Source: Oscillospiraceae bacterium
GTDB lineage: Bacteria > Bacillota > Clostridia > Oscillospirales > SIG627
Reading direction: 5' to 3'
NCBI GenBank assembly: GCA_015065325.1
Contig: SVQO01000015.1
Coordinates: 1 to 57,733 of the forward strand
Length of the DNA stretch: 57,733 nt
The number at the start of each line of letters is the position of its first letter. Within the stretch, counting starts at the first letter, position 1. Positions 41,313 to 50,099 of the stretch are shown piece after piece. The notes below the pieces were generated by a model. That model was not told the DNA's origin. It made no database searches and saw nothing but the letters and a program-made list of their open reading frames with translations. The position numbers and the translations under genes were made by a program.

Positions 41313-41772
41313 GTTTTATCCTTTCCGTCCTTTCCGAAGGACCAAAGAAACCTCCCGCAAAGGGGGAAATTTCTAAAAAATATTATTTTTTGAAAAAAGG
41401 TTCTGCGCTCTAAAAACTTCAATCACAAGTTTTTGCTCTCTTTTTATTGTGATTTTCCTCGCTTTAAGTTTTTTCGGTTCCTTTTTTTCAAAAAAGGAAC
41501 GAAGCCACCGCCATTTTTACAAATCACTTCTGCGAAGTAAATTTAGGCGAGACGAGGAAGGCAAGAAAAAAACGAGGGCGTTTGCTAAATGCAAATAACC
41601 GAGTTTTTTTCGATGTCTGACGAAGCCGCAGCCAATTTCTATCAATCATTTCTGCGAAGTAAATTTAGGCGAGACGAGGAAGACAAGAAAAAAACGAGGG
41701 CGTTTGCTAAATGCAAATAACCGAGTTTTTTTCGATGTCTGACGAAGTCGCAGCCAAATTTACAAAGCAGAA
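41313..41772. other. Intergenic region with repeat B
   Basis: No gene. It contains the CTTTTTTTCAAAAAAGGAACGAAG motif and two 121-bp repeat B units ending next to the stop codon of the lipoprotein gene at 41773. Confidence 0.6.
41501..41765. repeat. Repeat B, two 121-122 bp units
   Basis: Units start GAAGCCACCGCC at 41501 and GAAGCCGCAGCC at 41622, with a third start at 41744. The two share GGCGAGACGAGGAAG, AAGAAAAAAACGAGGGCG and CCGAGTTTTTTTCGATGTC almost without difference. Confidence 0.82.
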
Positions 41773-43251
41773 TTATGAAGCAGAATAAAGTTGGTTCAGC
41801 AACCCTACCGACCCCGCATTCAGCAGATCCGAGGTCCCCTCCACGAAGGGAGTGGTGTAAACCTCGTAGCAGCCGTGGGGATAGGCGAAGGAGGAGGGCA
41901 GGTAGCCGTAATGACCGTTGGAGTAGGCGCAGGAGAAGGTCATTTTGAAGGGAGAAGCGTCACGGATATACTTGCCGTCGGAGTCGAACTGCTCAAAGGG
42001 GCTGGTAAAGAAAGCAATGTCGCCGCAGGAGATGGCGTAGAGGTCAACGTCAACGGTGGGCCCGTTTTTCAGACGGCGCTGACGGGAATTGATGGCGGAA
42101 ACCTCGTAGGAGGAGATCAGTCCGTATTCCGCGAGAACGGAGGGCCGAACCCCTTCGGAAGACTCGGCGTACTTTTTCGCACCCTCGACCTTGTAGGGAT
42201 CGTCTACGAAGACGGTACAGGTCACGGTGGTCTTGGCAGATCTCACTTTGCCGGGATTGACCTTTTCCTCGTTCTTGACGGCTTCTGCCACCACCCCTAC
42301 AAGTCCCGTTCCCACACCGTGGAAATTGGAAAATTTCTGCTGACCGAGACGGTCGCTGAAATTCAGGTTACCGGAGGAGCCGTTGTGATAAACCATGTGA
42401 ACGCCCAGCTCCTTCTCTACTCCGGTGCGGAGCTCGTAGATGAAGTCGGAGGAGATCAGATTGGGGTGCATTCCTCTGCCGTGAGCGGCGTGACCCTGCC
42501 AGTTCACCATTACGATGTCCTTTTTGTCGCCGCGATCAAAGCGGATCACGCGCAGCTCGGCGTCTGCCTCGGATTCATGGGCAACGGTATCGTTACAAGG
42601 ATTGTTCATCTGAATCCCGTCCCAGGAGCCGTCTGCCATCAAATATCTTCTGACGAAGGCGAAATTCGTGGTATCCCCCTTGGAAACGTAGATCTCTGCG
42701 GGAGCAAGATCGTGCAGGGCGTCGCCGACCGCATTATCCATGGCGGGGAGCACCTTGGTACGCCAGCGAATGCTTGCGTCGTCGGAGCCGGTCACGTCCA
42801 CGGGAGAATTGTGGGAATGGGTGGCGTTGAGAATCACGTTCTCTGCAGGGATATTAAACTTTTTGGTCAGACGGGTCGTAACCGTAGTCAAAAATACGTT
42901 GGGAATGCTTTTCATATCCAGGTGGAAGATCACCGCCGCATTCTCCCCGTCGGAAATGACGGTGCAAGATGCGTACAGAGGATCGCCTACGGAGGTAGCG
43001 ATCGCATCACCGCCCAAATCCATGGGAAGCGTGGCAGGGGTGATATCCGCTCTGCCGAAGCCTACGGTAAAGCCCTCGGGCAGATCCTCGGGTACGGAGA
43101 ATTTTTCCTGCTTTTTGGGAGCGGTTTTGGTCTGTTCCTCGGCGGTCTGCACAGGTTTTACCGCTTCTCCCTCCTCCAAAGAGGGGGAGGCACAGGCACA
43201 CAGAGACAAAAGCATCATAAGTGCCAAAAGCACCGCAAGAATTCTTTTCAT
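41773..43251 (-). CDS. Neutral/alkaline ceramidase-family lipoprotein (group B)
   Basis: 492 aa, start after GAAGGATAAG. The lipoprotein signal differs by a few residues from the 39855-41312 paralogue (MKRILAVLLALMMLLSLCAC). Motifs: ATHSHNSPVD, NWQGHAAHGRG, SPFEQFDSDG, GYLPSSFAYPHGCYEVY; nucleophile region NGSSGNLNF. Recent duplication is evident, and both copies are followed by the same 121-bp repeats. The start lies 16 bp after the stop codon of the group A gene at 43268-44581, so it is the second gene of an operon that pairs one cytosolic and one exported member. Confidence 0.83.
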   Translation of the reverse strand: MKRILAVLLALMMLLSLCACASPSLEEGEAVKPVQTAEEQTKTAPKKQEKFSVPEDLPEGFTVGFGRADITPATLPMDLGGDAIATSVGDPLYASCTVISDGENAAVIFHLDMKSIPNVFLTTVTTRLTKKFNIPAENVILNATHSHNSPVDVTGSDDASIRWRTKVLPAMDNAVGDALHDLAPAEIYVSKGDTTNFAFVRRYLMADGSWDGIQMNNPCNDTVAHESEADAELRVIRFDRGDKKDIVMVNWQGHAAHGRGMHPNLISSDFIYELRTGVEKELGVHMVYHNGSSGNLNFSDRLGQQKFSNFHGVGTGLVGVVAEAVKNEEKVNPGKVRSAKTTVTCTVFVDDPYKVEGAKKYAESSEGVRPSVLAEYGLISSYEVSAINSRQRRLKNGPTVDVDLYAISCGDIAFFTSPFEQFDSDGKYIRDASPFKMTFSCAYSNGHYGYLPSSFAYPHGCYEVYTTPFVEGTSDLLNAGSVGLLNQLYSAS

Positions 43252-43267
43252 GTTCTTATCCTTCCTT

Positions 43268-44581
43268 TCAGCAAAGACTGTTCAACAGCTTTAAAAGCTC
43301 CAGCACGCAGGACTCGCCCGTGCCGGGGATATAACTGCACTGCAAGGTCTCGTAGCCGCCGTTTGCAAAACCGTTTGCGGAAGGGATATAACCAACTCCG
43401 CCGTTGGAATAGCCAACGGTCATCGTCGCCTCACAGGGGGATGCTTCGCGGATCTGACGGAACAAAACGTCGAAATATTCGCCGGGGGTGAAGGTAAAGG
43501 CAGCGTCTCCGAAGCGGAGAGCAGACAGGGGGATCGTGCCGGTCTTGCCCATTTTGCTTCTGCGGTTAATGGCGGCTGCCTCATAGCGGGAGGCAAAGCC
43601 ATTTGCCTGAAACAGGGCCCTTTTCTCCTTTTCGGTGGTGATGCCCTCGCGCTCGATCTGACCGAACAGCTCCACTGCAAGAGGAGCCATATGGCTTTTG
43701 GCGTGGTTGACCACGGCTTCATAGGATCCGTTTGCCACTTCAAGCTTGCCGCTTTCGATGGGAGAAAGGGTATCCAGGATGCTCAGCACCCCTGCGGCAA
43801 GACGGTGCCCCGCCAGAAGGTAGTCGTCGTTGGGAGCGTCGGGGTCGATCTTGGAGTAGGTGTTGCTGTTTCCGCATCCGCCCTGGAGGTACATCACCGA
43901 AACCTCGCGGGCGCTTTCCACGTCCTCGCGGACTGCGGTGATAAAGTCGGCGCAAAGGTGATTGGTAGAGCTGAGCGCCGTGGCGGCATGGACCTGGAAA
44001 TTGACGATGACGATATCCCTTTTGCCCTCACGGACAAAGCGCAACAGGCGCAGTTCGGGATCTGCCTCGGTCTCGTGGCGGGCAAGGGGTGCGTCGCTTA
44101 CCTTGATTACGTGAATTCCGTGGAAGGTACCGTCCTGGCGGAAGTAGCGGCGGGTATATGCCACCTTGGGCACGTCGGTCTTGCCGCTTTGCAGGGTACA
44201 GGGGGCAAGGTCTGCCAGCGCGTTTTGGGCGGCGGTAAGGATGGCGGGGAAAGCGATGCGCTCCAGCCAATCTGCCATCACCTCGTCCTTATAGTAATTG
44301 ACGTCGGGGGCGGAGTGGTTATGCGTGGCACAAACGAAGATATGCTCCTCGGGAAGCCCCGTACTCTCGGAAACGCGGGTCTTGATCTGATTTACCAACC
44401 AAGTGGTAGAGCCTCTCAGATCGTTGGAAAAGATCAGAACGGTCTTTTCGCCGTCGCTCAGTGCGGTACAGGTCACCATCAAGGGGGCAACCACTTGGTC
44501 GCTGAGTCTTACACTGTTCAGACGGACCTGCCGATCGGGCGTATAGTCTTCTCTGCCGAAGCCTGCGTAAAATTCGCTCAT
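43268..44581 (-). CDS. Neutral/alkaline ceramidase-family protein, cytosolic (group A)
   Basis: 437 aa, start after AAAGGAGAAG. Motifs: FYAGFGREDYTPD, CATHNHSAPDVNYY, NFQVHAATALSS, QGGCGNSNTYS at the nucleophile position, TPGEYFDVLF for the Glu ligand, GYIPSANGFANGGYE. It is more diverged from the 36563 and 38070 proteins than those are from each other. It is the first gene of the operon that continues with the lipoprotein paralogue, expressed from a clear sigma-A promoter. Confidence 0.82.
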   Translation of the reverse strand: MSEFYAGFGREDYTPDRQVRLNSVRLSDQVVAPLMVTCTALSDGEKTVLIFSNDLRGSTTWLVNQIKTRVSESTGLPEEHIFVCATHNHSAPDVNYYKDEVMADWLERIAFPAILTAAQNALADLAPCTLQSGKTDVPKVAYTRRYFRQDGTFHGIHVIKVSDAPLARHETEADPELRLLRFVREGKRDIVIVNFQVHAATALSSTNHLCADFITAVREDVESAREVSVMYLQGGCGNSNTYSKIDPDAPNDDYLLAGHRLAAGVLSILDTLSPIESGKLEVANGSYEAVVNHAKSHMAPLAVELFGQIEREGITTEKEKRALFQANGFASRYEAAAINRRSKMGKTGTIPLSALRFGDAAFTFTPGEYFDVLFRQIREASPCEATMTVGYSNGGVGYIPSANGFANGGYETLQCSYIPGTGESCVLELLKLLNSLC

Positions 44582-44639
44582 TTTGCTTCTCCTTTACGGA
44601 AAAATTGAGGAAAGGTAAATTTCTTCCCTATTCAGAAAA

Positions 44640-44668
44640 ATTATATCATCCAACGCCCCAAGAGTCAA
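44640..44668 (-). promoter_or_regulatory. Sigma-A promoter of the 44581-41773 ceramidase operon
   Basis: Minus strand TTGACT (44668-44663), 17-bp spacer, TATAAT (44645-44640). Confidence 0.8.
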
Positions 44669-44787
44669 TAAAAACTCCCTCCTTTTTTCTCGATTTTTTC
44701 TCGGTTCCTTTTTTGAGAATACGCAGGGGGAGCTTTTTGAAAAAAGCAATCCTCGCCCCTACCGGGAAGATCAGTTTTGCAAATTAC

Positions 44788-45083
44788 GGCGGGAGCTCGC
44801 GAAAGAAAAATATTTTTGCAAAAAACAAAACTCTCGCGGGCTGACGGATGAGGTGTCACAATCACCGTGCAATCCCGTAGAATTGCGGATATATTTGTTT
44901 TGTGCCGAATAACGGGACGTCGAAGGCGCCGTCCCCTACGGGTGCGAACACAGATGATAGATATTTGTTTTTACAAAAATTATTGGTATTGATAAATAAA
45001 ATTACCCTTTTTTTATAAGTTTTTTGCGGAGCTTTTTTTCAAAAAAGCGACCAAAAGTCCCCTGCAAAAAAACATCGGAATAT
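44788..45083 (+). repeat. Dispersed repeat A, left flank of XRE-SLOG cassette 1
   Basis: Starts GCGGGAGCTCGCGAAAGAAA and includes CTCTCGCGGGCTGACGGATG, GACGTCGAAGGCGCCGTC, TTGATAAATAAAATTACCC and GCGGAGCTTTTTTTCAAAAAAG. An equivalent copy in the same orientation lies at 46204-46550, on the other side of the cassette, and a shorter one at 52915-53090. Confidence 0.82.
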
Positions 45084-45095
45084 ATATTTGCTTTT

Positions 45096-45188
45096 GCAAA
45101 AATTCTTGATGCTGTAGGGGCGGCACAAAACCTCGGAACAAACAAAAAACTCTCTGCTAAATTTGCAAAGAGTTTTGCTTTTGAAAAA
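45096..45188 (-). repeat. Repeat E / terminator of the XRE gene
   Basis: Contains TGCTGTAGGGGCGGCACAAA and the hairpin AAAACTCT ... AGAGTTTT. It is found again at 56101-56187 and 56510-56610, each time just past the stop codon of a small DNA-binding protein gene or its remnant on the minus strand. Confidence 0.75.
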
Positions 45189-45464
45189 TCATTTTTTGTT
45201 TTTCAAAACTTTATCCGGGAATACCGCCGCGTTGATTAAATCAGCAGGATCAACGTCTAACGCGTCAGCAATGTTAAAAAATACTTCCAAGGAAAAAGGA
45301 CGGACCAATCCCGGTGCTTCGATCGCGCTGATATGAGAACGGCTGACGTTTGACTTTTCGGCAAGTTGCTCCTGTGACATTCCTCGCATTTTTCGTAATG
45401 CGGAAATGGCAATTCCCAACTGAATAAATCTATCTCTATTCTTAAATTCACTTTGTTTGCTCAT
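45189..45464 (-). CDS. XRE-family transcriptional regulator
   Basis: 91 aa. Single helix-turn-helix of the Cro/C1 type: LGIAISALRKMRGMSQEQLAEKSNVSRSHISAIE (about 16-50), followed by FFNIADALDVDPADLIN. It is divergent from the SLOG-domain gene at 45625 with a 160-bp gap and is probably its autoregulated repressor. The first ten codons (MSKQSEFKNR) reappear as a remnant at 56.6 kb beside the second SLOG copy. Confidence 0.88.
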   Translation of the reverse strand: MSKQSEFKNRDRFIQLGIAISALRKMRGMSQEQLAEKSNVSRSHISAIEAPGLVRPFSLEVFFNIADALDVDPADLINAAVFPDKVLKNKK

Positions 45465-45538
45465 TCTTCACTCACCAGCCTCTCTATCAATCATTATACT
45501 TTTTCCTCTTTCTCTTGTTTGCATTCAATAAAAAGCAC

Positions 45539-45567
45539 TTGACTAATATATAGAGCAATTTTATAAT
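45539..45567 (+). promoter_or_regulatory. Sigma-A promoter of SLOG gene copy 1
   Basis: TTGACT (45539-45544), 17-bp spacer, TATAAT (45562-45567), 57 bp before the start codon. Confidence 0.8.
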
Positions 45568-45624
45568 ATTAAAAGATTTTGCCATCAGAGTAGTGCATTT
45601 ATCTTGTAAAGTGAGTGATAGATT

Positions 45625-46095
45625 ATGTTAAAAAGCACCTGCTGTTTTTTCGGACACAGAAGCATACACGAGACCGAGGAGCTGAAAACCCGGTTAGCCG
45701 AAACTGTGGAAAAACTCATTGCAGAGGAAAAGGTTGGCGTTTTTTTGTTTGGCAGCAAAAGCCGTTTCGACCGTCTTTGCCACGAGGTCGTAACAAGATT
45801 AAAAGAAAAATACCCACACGTGAAACGAATTTACGTGCGGGCGGAATTTCCCGTAATTTCGGAAGACTATCGATCTTATTTGCTGAAATCCTATGAGGAT
45901 ACCTATTACCCCGAAACGGTCAAGGGCGCGGGCAAGGCCGCTTACGTGGTGCGTAACCGTGAAATGATCGATCACAGTGATTTTTGCGTGGTATATTACG
46001 CCCCCTCTCTTGCACCGAAAGACCGAAAAAGCGGCACCGAGATCGCCCTGCATTATGCCTTGAAACGAAATAAGACGGTTTGCATTTTCCCATAA
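45625..46095 (+). CDS. SLOG-domain protein (DUF1273-like), copy 1
   Basis: 156 aa. A single Rossmann-like domain: STCCFFGHRSIHETEE (glycine-rich nucleotide loop, about 3-18), VGVFLFGSKSRFDRLCHEVVTRLKEKYPHVKRIYVRAEFP (about 36-75), then MIDHSDFCVVYYAP and KSGTEIALHYALKRNKTVCIFP. This is the SLOG (SMF/DprA-LOG) layout of proteins thought to bind or process nucleotides, some linked to conflict systems. A 98.7 percent identical gene lies at 57095. The pair with a divergent XRE gene resembles a stress- or phage-responsive module, but no effector is evident. Confidence 0.82.
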   Translation: MLKSTCCFFGHRSIHETEELKTRLAETVEKLIAEEKVGVFLFGSKSRFDRLCHEVVTRLKEKYPHVKRIYVRAEFPVISEDYRSYLLKSYEDTYYPETVKGAGKAAYVVRNREMIDHSDFCVVYYAPSLAPKDRKSGTEIALHYALKRNKTVCIFP

Positions 46096-46245
46096 ACACG
46101 AGCGTCTGCACAAAATCGCGGAAAAAGTCTTTGTTCGTACAAAATCGTGGATATATTCGCCTCCCTCCGGGAGGGAGGTGGATTTTGCGTAGCAAAAGAC
46201 GAAGGGAGCTCGCGAAAGAAAAATATTTTTGCAAAAAACAAAACT
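45630..46245 (+). repeat. 616-bp near-identical duplication (copy 1)
   Basis: Matches 57118-57733 at constant offset 11488 without gaps, with eight base differences seen, all inside the gene. It covers the SLOG coding sequence and about 150 bp downstream and may continue past the window edge. Confidence 0.93.
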
Positions 46246-46550
46246 CTCGCGGGCTGACGGATGAGGTGTCACAATCACCGTGCAATCCCGTAGAATTGCG
46301 GATATATTTGTTTTGTGCCGAATAACGGGACGTCGAAGGCGCCGTCCCCTACGGGTGCAAACATGGATGATAGATCTTTGTCTTTGCAAATTACGGCGGG
46401 AGCAAGCCCCCGCCCTACGGGTGCGAACATGGATGATAGATATTTGATTTGCAAAAATTATTGGTATTGATAAATAAAATTACCTTTTTTTATAAGTTTT
46501 TTGCGGAGCTTTTTTTCAAAAAAGCGACCAAAAGTCCCCCGCAAAAACCC
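46204..46550 (+). repeat. Dispersed repeat A, right flank of XRE-SLOG cassette 1
   Basis: Same orientation as 44788-45083 and almost identical over the first 170 bp, with an extra insert (TTACGGCGGGAGCAAGCCCC and following) before TTGATAAATAAAATTACC. Confidence 0.82.
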
Positions 46551-46579
46551 CTGCAAAAAAGTCCGCAAAAAGCTCTTAC

Positions 46580-46613
46580 AAAAAAATGATCCGTACGAAA
46601 CGGATCATTTTTT
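46580..46613 (-). terminator. Terminator of the ceramidase-cysE operon
   Basis: AAAAAATGATCCGT and ACGGATCATTTTTT arms with a short ACGAA loop, 5 bp past the cysE stop codon. Confidence 0.9.
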
Positions 46614-46617
46614 CGGT

Positions 46618-47457
46618 TTATTTCTGGGTATAGTAAAGGGTCTTTCCCGCTTCCACGGAACGGGTCAGCCAAACGGAAGCGCCGATGATACATCCGTCTC
46701 CTACGAAGGTCTGCCCGCCGAGGATGGTGGCGTTGGCGTAGATGATCACGTTGTTTCCGATATTGGGGTGCCGCTTCACGTTCTTCACGGGATTTCCGTT
46801 TTCGTCCAGCTCAAAGCTCTTTGCACCCAGGGTCACGCCCTGATAGAGCTTCACACGGTTTCCGATCACACAGGTCTCACCCACAACGATACCCGTGCCG
46901 TGGTCGATACAGAAATACTCTCCGATCTTGGCACCCGCGTGAATATCCACCCCCGTTTTTTCGTGGGCGTATTCGGTCATAATGCGGGAGAGCAGGGTCA
47001 TTTTCAGCTCGTACAGCTCGTGGGCAAGGCGGTAAATGGAAATGGCGTAAAAGCCGGGGTAACAAAGGATGACCTCCTCGCGACTCTTGGCGGCAGGGTC
47101 TCCCTCGTAAATGGCGTCAATGTCCTTAAGCAAAAGCTCCTTGACTGCAGGCAAGCGGGAAAGGAAGGTATCAGCCAGAGCCTCCGCATCCTCCTCACTC
47201 TCGCGGAAGTGGGACGCCTTTTCCATCAGAGTCACCAGCTCGTTGCGCACCTTTCTCAAAAGAGAAAGCCCGCTCAGACCCTCCTGGGTCACACTGCGGC
47301 TCTTAAAATAGCCGGGGAACAGAAGGGATTGCAGATCCTTGATCAGATCCACTACCTCTTTTCGGTTGGGCAGGCAGACCTCGTCGCTGCAGCGGCGGAT
47401 CTTACTGCTTTCCTCCATGCCGTCCAGAGCTTTTTGAATTTGTTTGAGCAGCATCAT
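46618..47457 (-). CDS. cysE: Serine O-acetyltransferase
   Basis: 279 aa. Transfers acetyl from acetyl-CoA to serine, the first step of cysteine synthesis. After an N-terminal helical domain (about 1-160) comes the left-handed beta-helix of hexapeptide repeats: GVDIHAGAKIGEYFCIDHGTGIVVGETCVIGNRVKLYQGVTLGAKS, with the catalytic Asp-His (IDHGTG, about 184-189), and HPNIGNNVIIYANATILGG. It looks like the longer EpsC-like clostridial type. The start overlaps the stop of a ceramidase-family gene by one base (TAATG), so translation is coupled. Finding it as last gene of a four-gene ceramidase-family operon is unusual; no cysK is nearby. Confidence 0.92.
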   Translation of the reverse strand: MMLLKQIQKALDGMEESSKIRRCSDEVCLPNRKEVVDLIKDLQSLLFPGYFKSRSVTQEGLSGLSLLRKVRNELVTLMEKASHFRESEEDAEALADTFLSRLPAVKELLLKDIDAIYEGDPAAKSREEVILCYPGFYAISIYRLAHELYELKMTLLSRIMTEYAHEKTGVDIHAGAKIGEYFCIDHGTGIVVGETCVIGNRVKLYQGVTLGAKSFELDENGNPVKNVKRHPNIGNNVIIYANATILGGQTFVGDGCIIGASVWLTRSVEAGKTLYYTQK

Positions 47458-48764
47458 TACAACTTTGCCTTATGCTCGGCAAGCAGCTTTTTCGCCAGCC
47501 CCTGAAGCAGATCGGGGGTATTCACGGTAAAGCTGGTAGTGCACGCCTCGTAGCCACCCTCGGAAAAGGCGGCGGCAGAGGGCAGATAACCCTCGGCACC
47601 GTTGCAGTTGCAGGCGGTGAGGAGGAACAGCTCGGGATGCGCTTCGCGGAGCACGTCCGCGTACTCGGTAAAGGGCTCTCCGCCGTAGCCGAGCACGGCA
47701 AAATCGCCGATGGCGACCATGGAAACGGGAACCTTCTGGAACAGCTTCTTGTCCTCGATATTGGCAATGCGGCGGATGGCGCCCTTTTCGGACATAGGCA
47801 GAGCCATGGTGTCGGGATCCTTATCCAGGATCTTCTGATACAGCGCCTTGCACTCGTCGATGCGGTCGATGCCGTCGGTATTGGTACGGATGGAGGTGAT
47901 CTCGTAGGCAGTGCTCACCGCACCCTCCTTCAAGGGCGTGGTGCTGTCCCATACGTCCAGAGCCGCCTGAGCGATGATCTCACCCATACGGCGGGTAAAT
48001 TCATAGCGCTCTGCCTGAAGCTTTTTGGAGATCTGGGGACGGCCGGGCTTGTGGTGGTTGGTATCGCCCTGGCATCCGTTCAGCAGGATGCAATGTACGT
48101 CGGGGAGCTCTCTTTCCACCTTTCTGCGGACAAAGCCGGGCCAGTCTGCGGAAAATTCGGTGCCGCCGATGGTATCGGGGTGGGTCTGGAAGCCAACCAT
48201 GGCAATATCCTTTTTATCCTCGCGGGTAAATCTGACCAGACGGACGGTATTGTCCGACTTGCCCAGGGGATGGTCGATCTCGGGGTTCATGGTGCCGGGG
48301 TTGGTCATGACCGAGCCGTCCTTCATACGGTAGCGGCGGATAAAGGAGACCTCCTCGGAGGTCTGCTTCTGTGCAGAAGACATCTTGGCCTCCGCCAGAT
48401 CCTTCAGCGCGATCTGTACCGCGTCCACGTACTTTCTTTTCATTACCGCAACGTACTCCGCACTGCAAACACTCAGGCTGCAGCCGGTGGTGGCGGTGTG
48501 CTGGTGCAGACACTGCATCAGAATATTCTTTACGGGGATCCCCGTTTCCTTGGAGATCATATTGCGGATCACGGTGGAGGGACCCTCGGACATCGCCAAA
48601 AGGTCGGCAGTGAGGATCACCACGGTTTCCTCTCCGCTTTGCAATGCAACCGCGTTCAGCTGCAGAGGGTCCATAATGCCGTCGGCAACTCTCAGCTGCC
48701 AAGCACCGGTGATCTTCGTCCCCAGAGGAGGGGTAATATCAACTCTGCCAAATCCAATTTTCAT
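47457..48764 (-). CDS. Neutral/alkaline ceramidase-family protein, cytosolic (group C)
   Basis: 435 aa, start after AGGAGAGATG. Begins MKIGFGRVDITPPLGTKITG, closer to the canonical PF04734 start than groups A and B. Candidate ligands: His 87 and 89 (CLHQHTAT), His 195 (GFQTHPDTIGG), Glu in GYGGEPFTEYADVLREAHPE, Tyr in GYLPSAAAFSEGGYE. The nucleophile region is LNGCQGDTNHH. No signal peptide. Third gene of the operon, 18 bp after the 48783 gene and overlapping cysE. Confidence 0.83.
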   Translation of the reverse strand: MKIGFGRVDITPPLGTKITGAWQLRVADGIMDPLQLNAVALQSGEETVVILTADLLAMSEGPSTVIRNMISKETGIPVKNILMQCLHQHTATTGCSLSVCSAEYVAVMKRKYVDAVQIALKDLAEAKMSSAQKQTSEEVSFIRRYRMKDGSVMTNPGTMNPEIDHPLGKSDNTVRLVRFTREDKKDIAMVGFQTHPDTIGGTEFSADWPGFVRRKVERELPDVHCILLNGCQGDTNHHKPGRPQISKKLQAERYEFTRRMGEIIAQAALDVWDSTTPLKEGAVSTAYEITSIRTNTDGIDRIDECKALYQKILDKDPDTMALPMSEKGAIRRIANIEDKKLFQKVPVSMVAIGDFAVLGYGGEPFTEYADVLREAHPELFLLTACNCNGAEGYLPSAAAFSEGGYEACTTSFTVNTPDLLQGLAKKLLAEHKAKL

Positions 48765-48782
48765 TTTTTCATCTCTCCTAAA

Positions 48783-50087
48783 TTACAGTTTTTCCAGATG
48801 CCTTGCCAGCTTTGCCTTCGCTTCTCCCTGCAAAACGGCGGGGGTGACGGGCGTAAAGTTGGTGGAGCTTGCCTCGTAGCCGCCCTCGGAAAAAGCGGCG
48901 GCAGAGGGCAGATAACCCTCGGCACCGTTGCAGTTGCAGGCAGTGAGGATCATCAGCTCGGGGTAGGCTTCGCGGAGCACGTCCGCGTACTCGGTAAAGG
49001 GCTCTCCGCCGTAGCCGACGATGGCAATTTTGCCGAAAGCGACCATGGTGACGGGAACCTTTTGGAACAAAGCGAGGTTTTCCATACGGGCGATGCGTGC
49101 GGAGCGGCCCAGCTCTGCCAGTCCCATAGGCTTGGGGGTGGGAAGCTTTGCGGCGAGAAGCCGCTGCTCCTCCTTCGCCTGCTCGATCTCATCCATACCC
49201 TCCAGATTTGAGGGGATGGAGAGAAGGGTCACCTCTCCGCTGATCGGTCCTTCCGCCACGGCAGTACCCTTATTCCAAAGGGCAAGCGCCGCCTCGGCGA
49301 TGGTCTCCCCGATGGGACGGGTCACCTCGTGATAGCGGACGGCGGGGTCTGCGGGCGGCTTGGGACGGGAAAGGTCGAAGTGATTGGTGTCACCCTGACA
49401 GCCGTTGACCAGGATGCACCGCACCCCTTCCTCCTCCAGCTTCTTTTCCACGATACGGCGGACAAAGCCGGGCCAATCTGCGGAAAAGCGATTGCCCGCA
49501 AGGGTATCGGGGTGGGTCTGAAAGCCCACCATAGCAATATCGCCCTTGCCTTCTCTGTGGAAGCGGACCAGACGGACGGTATTATCCGCCTTGCCCAGGG
49601 GATGGTCGATCTCGGGATTGAGAAAGCCGGGGTTGGTCTTTACCGAGCCGTCCTTCATCCGATAGCGGCGGATAAAGGACACGGGTCTTTCCGTTTCCTT
49701 CTCGGCGATGCTGACGGTGCTCTCCGCCAGATCGTCCAGGGCAAGCTTTACCGCATCCGCGTATTTCGTCCGCAAAAGCGCTCTGTACCAATCGGGAGTA
49801 TTCCCCGCGGTCACCGAAGTATGGGAATGCAGGCTCTGCATCAGAATATTTTGTGCGGGAATTCCCGTCTGCTCCGATACGAACAGGCGGATCTCCCTTG
49901 CCTGCGTCAGATACATACTCAAAAAGTCTGCGGTGATCACGGCAATACGGTCCTCCCCCGACTCGATCACCACAGCGTTGAGGAAAATGGGATCCAGCAC
50001 GGCTTCGGCGGCACGGGCGTAAAAATAGCCTGCCATAGCACTGCCCAAAGGGGGCGTTACGTCAACACGGGAAAAACCTGCTTTCAT
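48783..50087 (-). CDS. Neutral/alkaline ceramidase-family protein, cytosolic (group C)
   Basis: 434 aa, start after AAGAGGCAC. MKAGFSRVDVTPPLGSAMAGYFYAR; ligand motifs SLHSHTSVT, GFQTHPDTLAG, GYGGEPFTEYADVLREAYPE, GYLPSAAAFSEGGYE; nucleophile region VNGCQGDTNHF. Highly similar to its two operon neighbours. Start 12 bp after the stop of the 50100 gene. Cytosolic by absence of a signal peptide. Confidence 0.83.
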   Translation of the reverse strand: MKAGFSRVDVTPPLGSAMAGYFYARAAEAVLDPIFLNAVVIESGEDRIAVITADFLSMYLTQAREIRLFVSEQTGIPAQNILMQSLHSHTSVTAGNTPDWYRALLRTKYADAVKLALDDLAESTVSIAEKETERPVSFIRRYRMKDGSVKTNPGFLNPEIDHPLGKADNTVRLVRFHREGKGDIAMVGFQTHPDTLAGNRFSADWPGFVRRIVEKKLEEEGVRCILVNGCQGDTNHFDLSRPKPPADPAVRYHEVTRPIGETIAEAALALWNKGTAVAEGPISGEVTLLSIPSNLEGMDEIEQAKEEQRLLAAKLPTPKPMGLAELGRSARIARMENLALFQKVPVTMVAFGKIAIVGYGGEPFTEYADVLREAYPELMILTACNCNGAEGYLPSAAAFSEGGYEASSTNFTPVTPAVLQGEAKAKLARHLEKL

Positions 50088-50099
50088 ACAAAGTGCCTC

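Larger units (their letters stand above)
44582..45188. other. Intergenic region: promoter, dispersed repeat A and repeat E
   Basis: No gene. It contains the promoter of the ceramidase operon, then a long copy of dispersed repeat A (about 44788-45083) and repeat E with the terminator of the XRE gene. Confidence 0.65.
46096..46617. other. Intergenic region with dispersed repeat A and cysE terminator
   Basis: No gene. It has a CTCCCTCCGGGAGGGAG hairpin (46161-46177), a second full copy of dispersed repeat A and the terminator of cysE. Confidence 0.6.

Noticed and set aside
44788-46550. Insertion sequence carrying XRE and SLOG genes
   Set aside because: There is no transposase, the flanks are direct rather than inverted repeats, and no target-site duplication could be identified.
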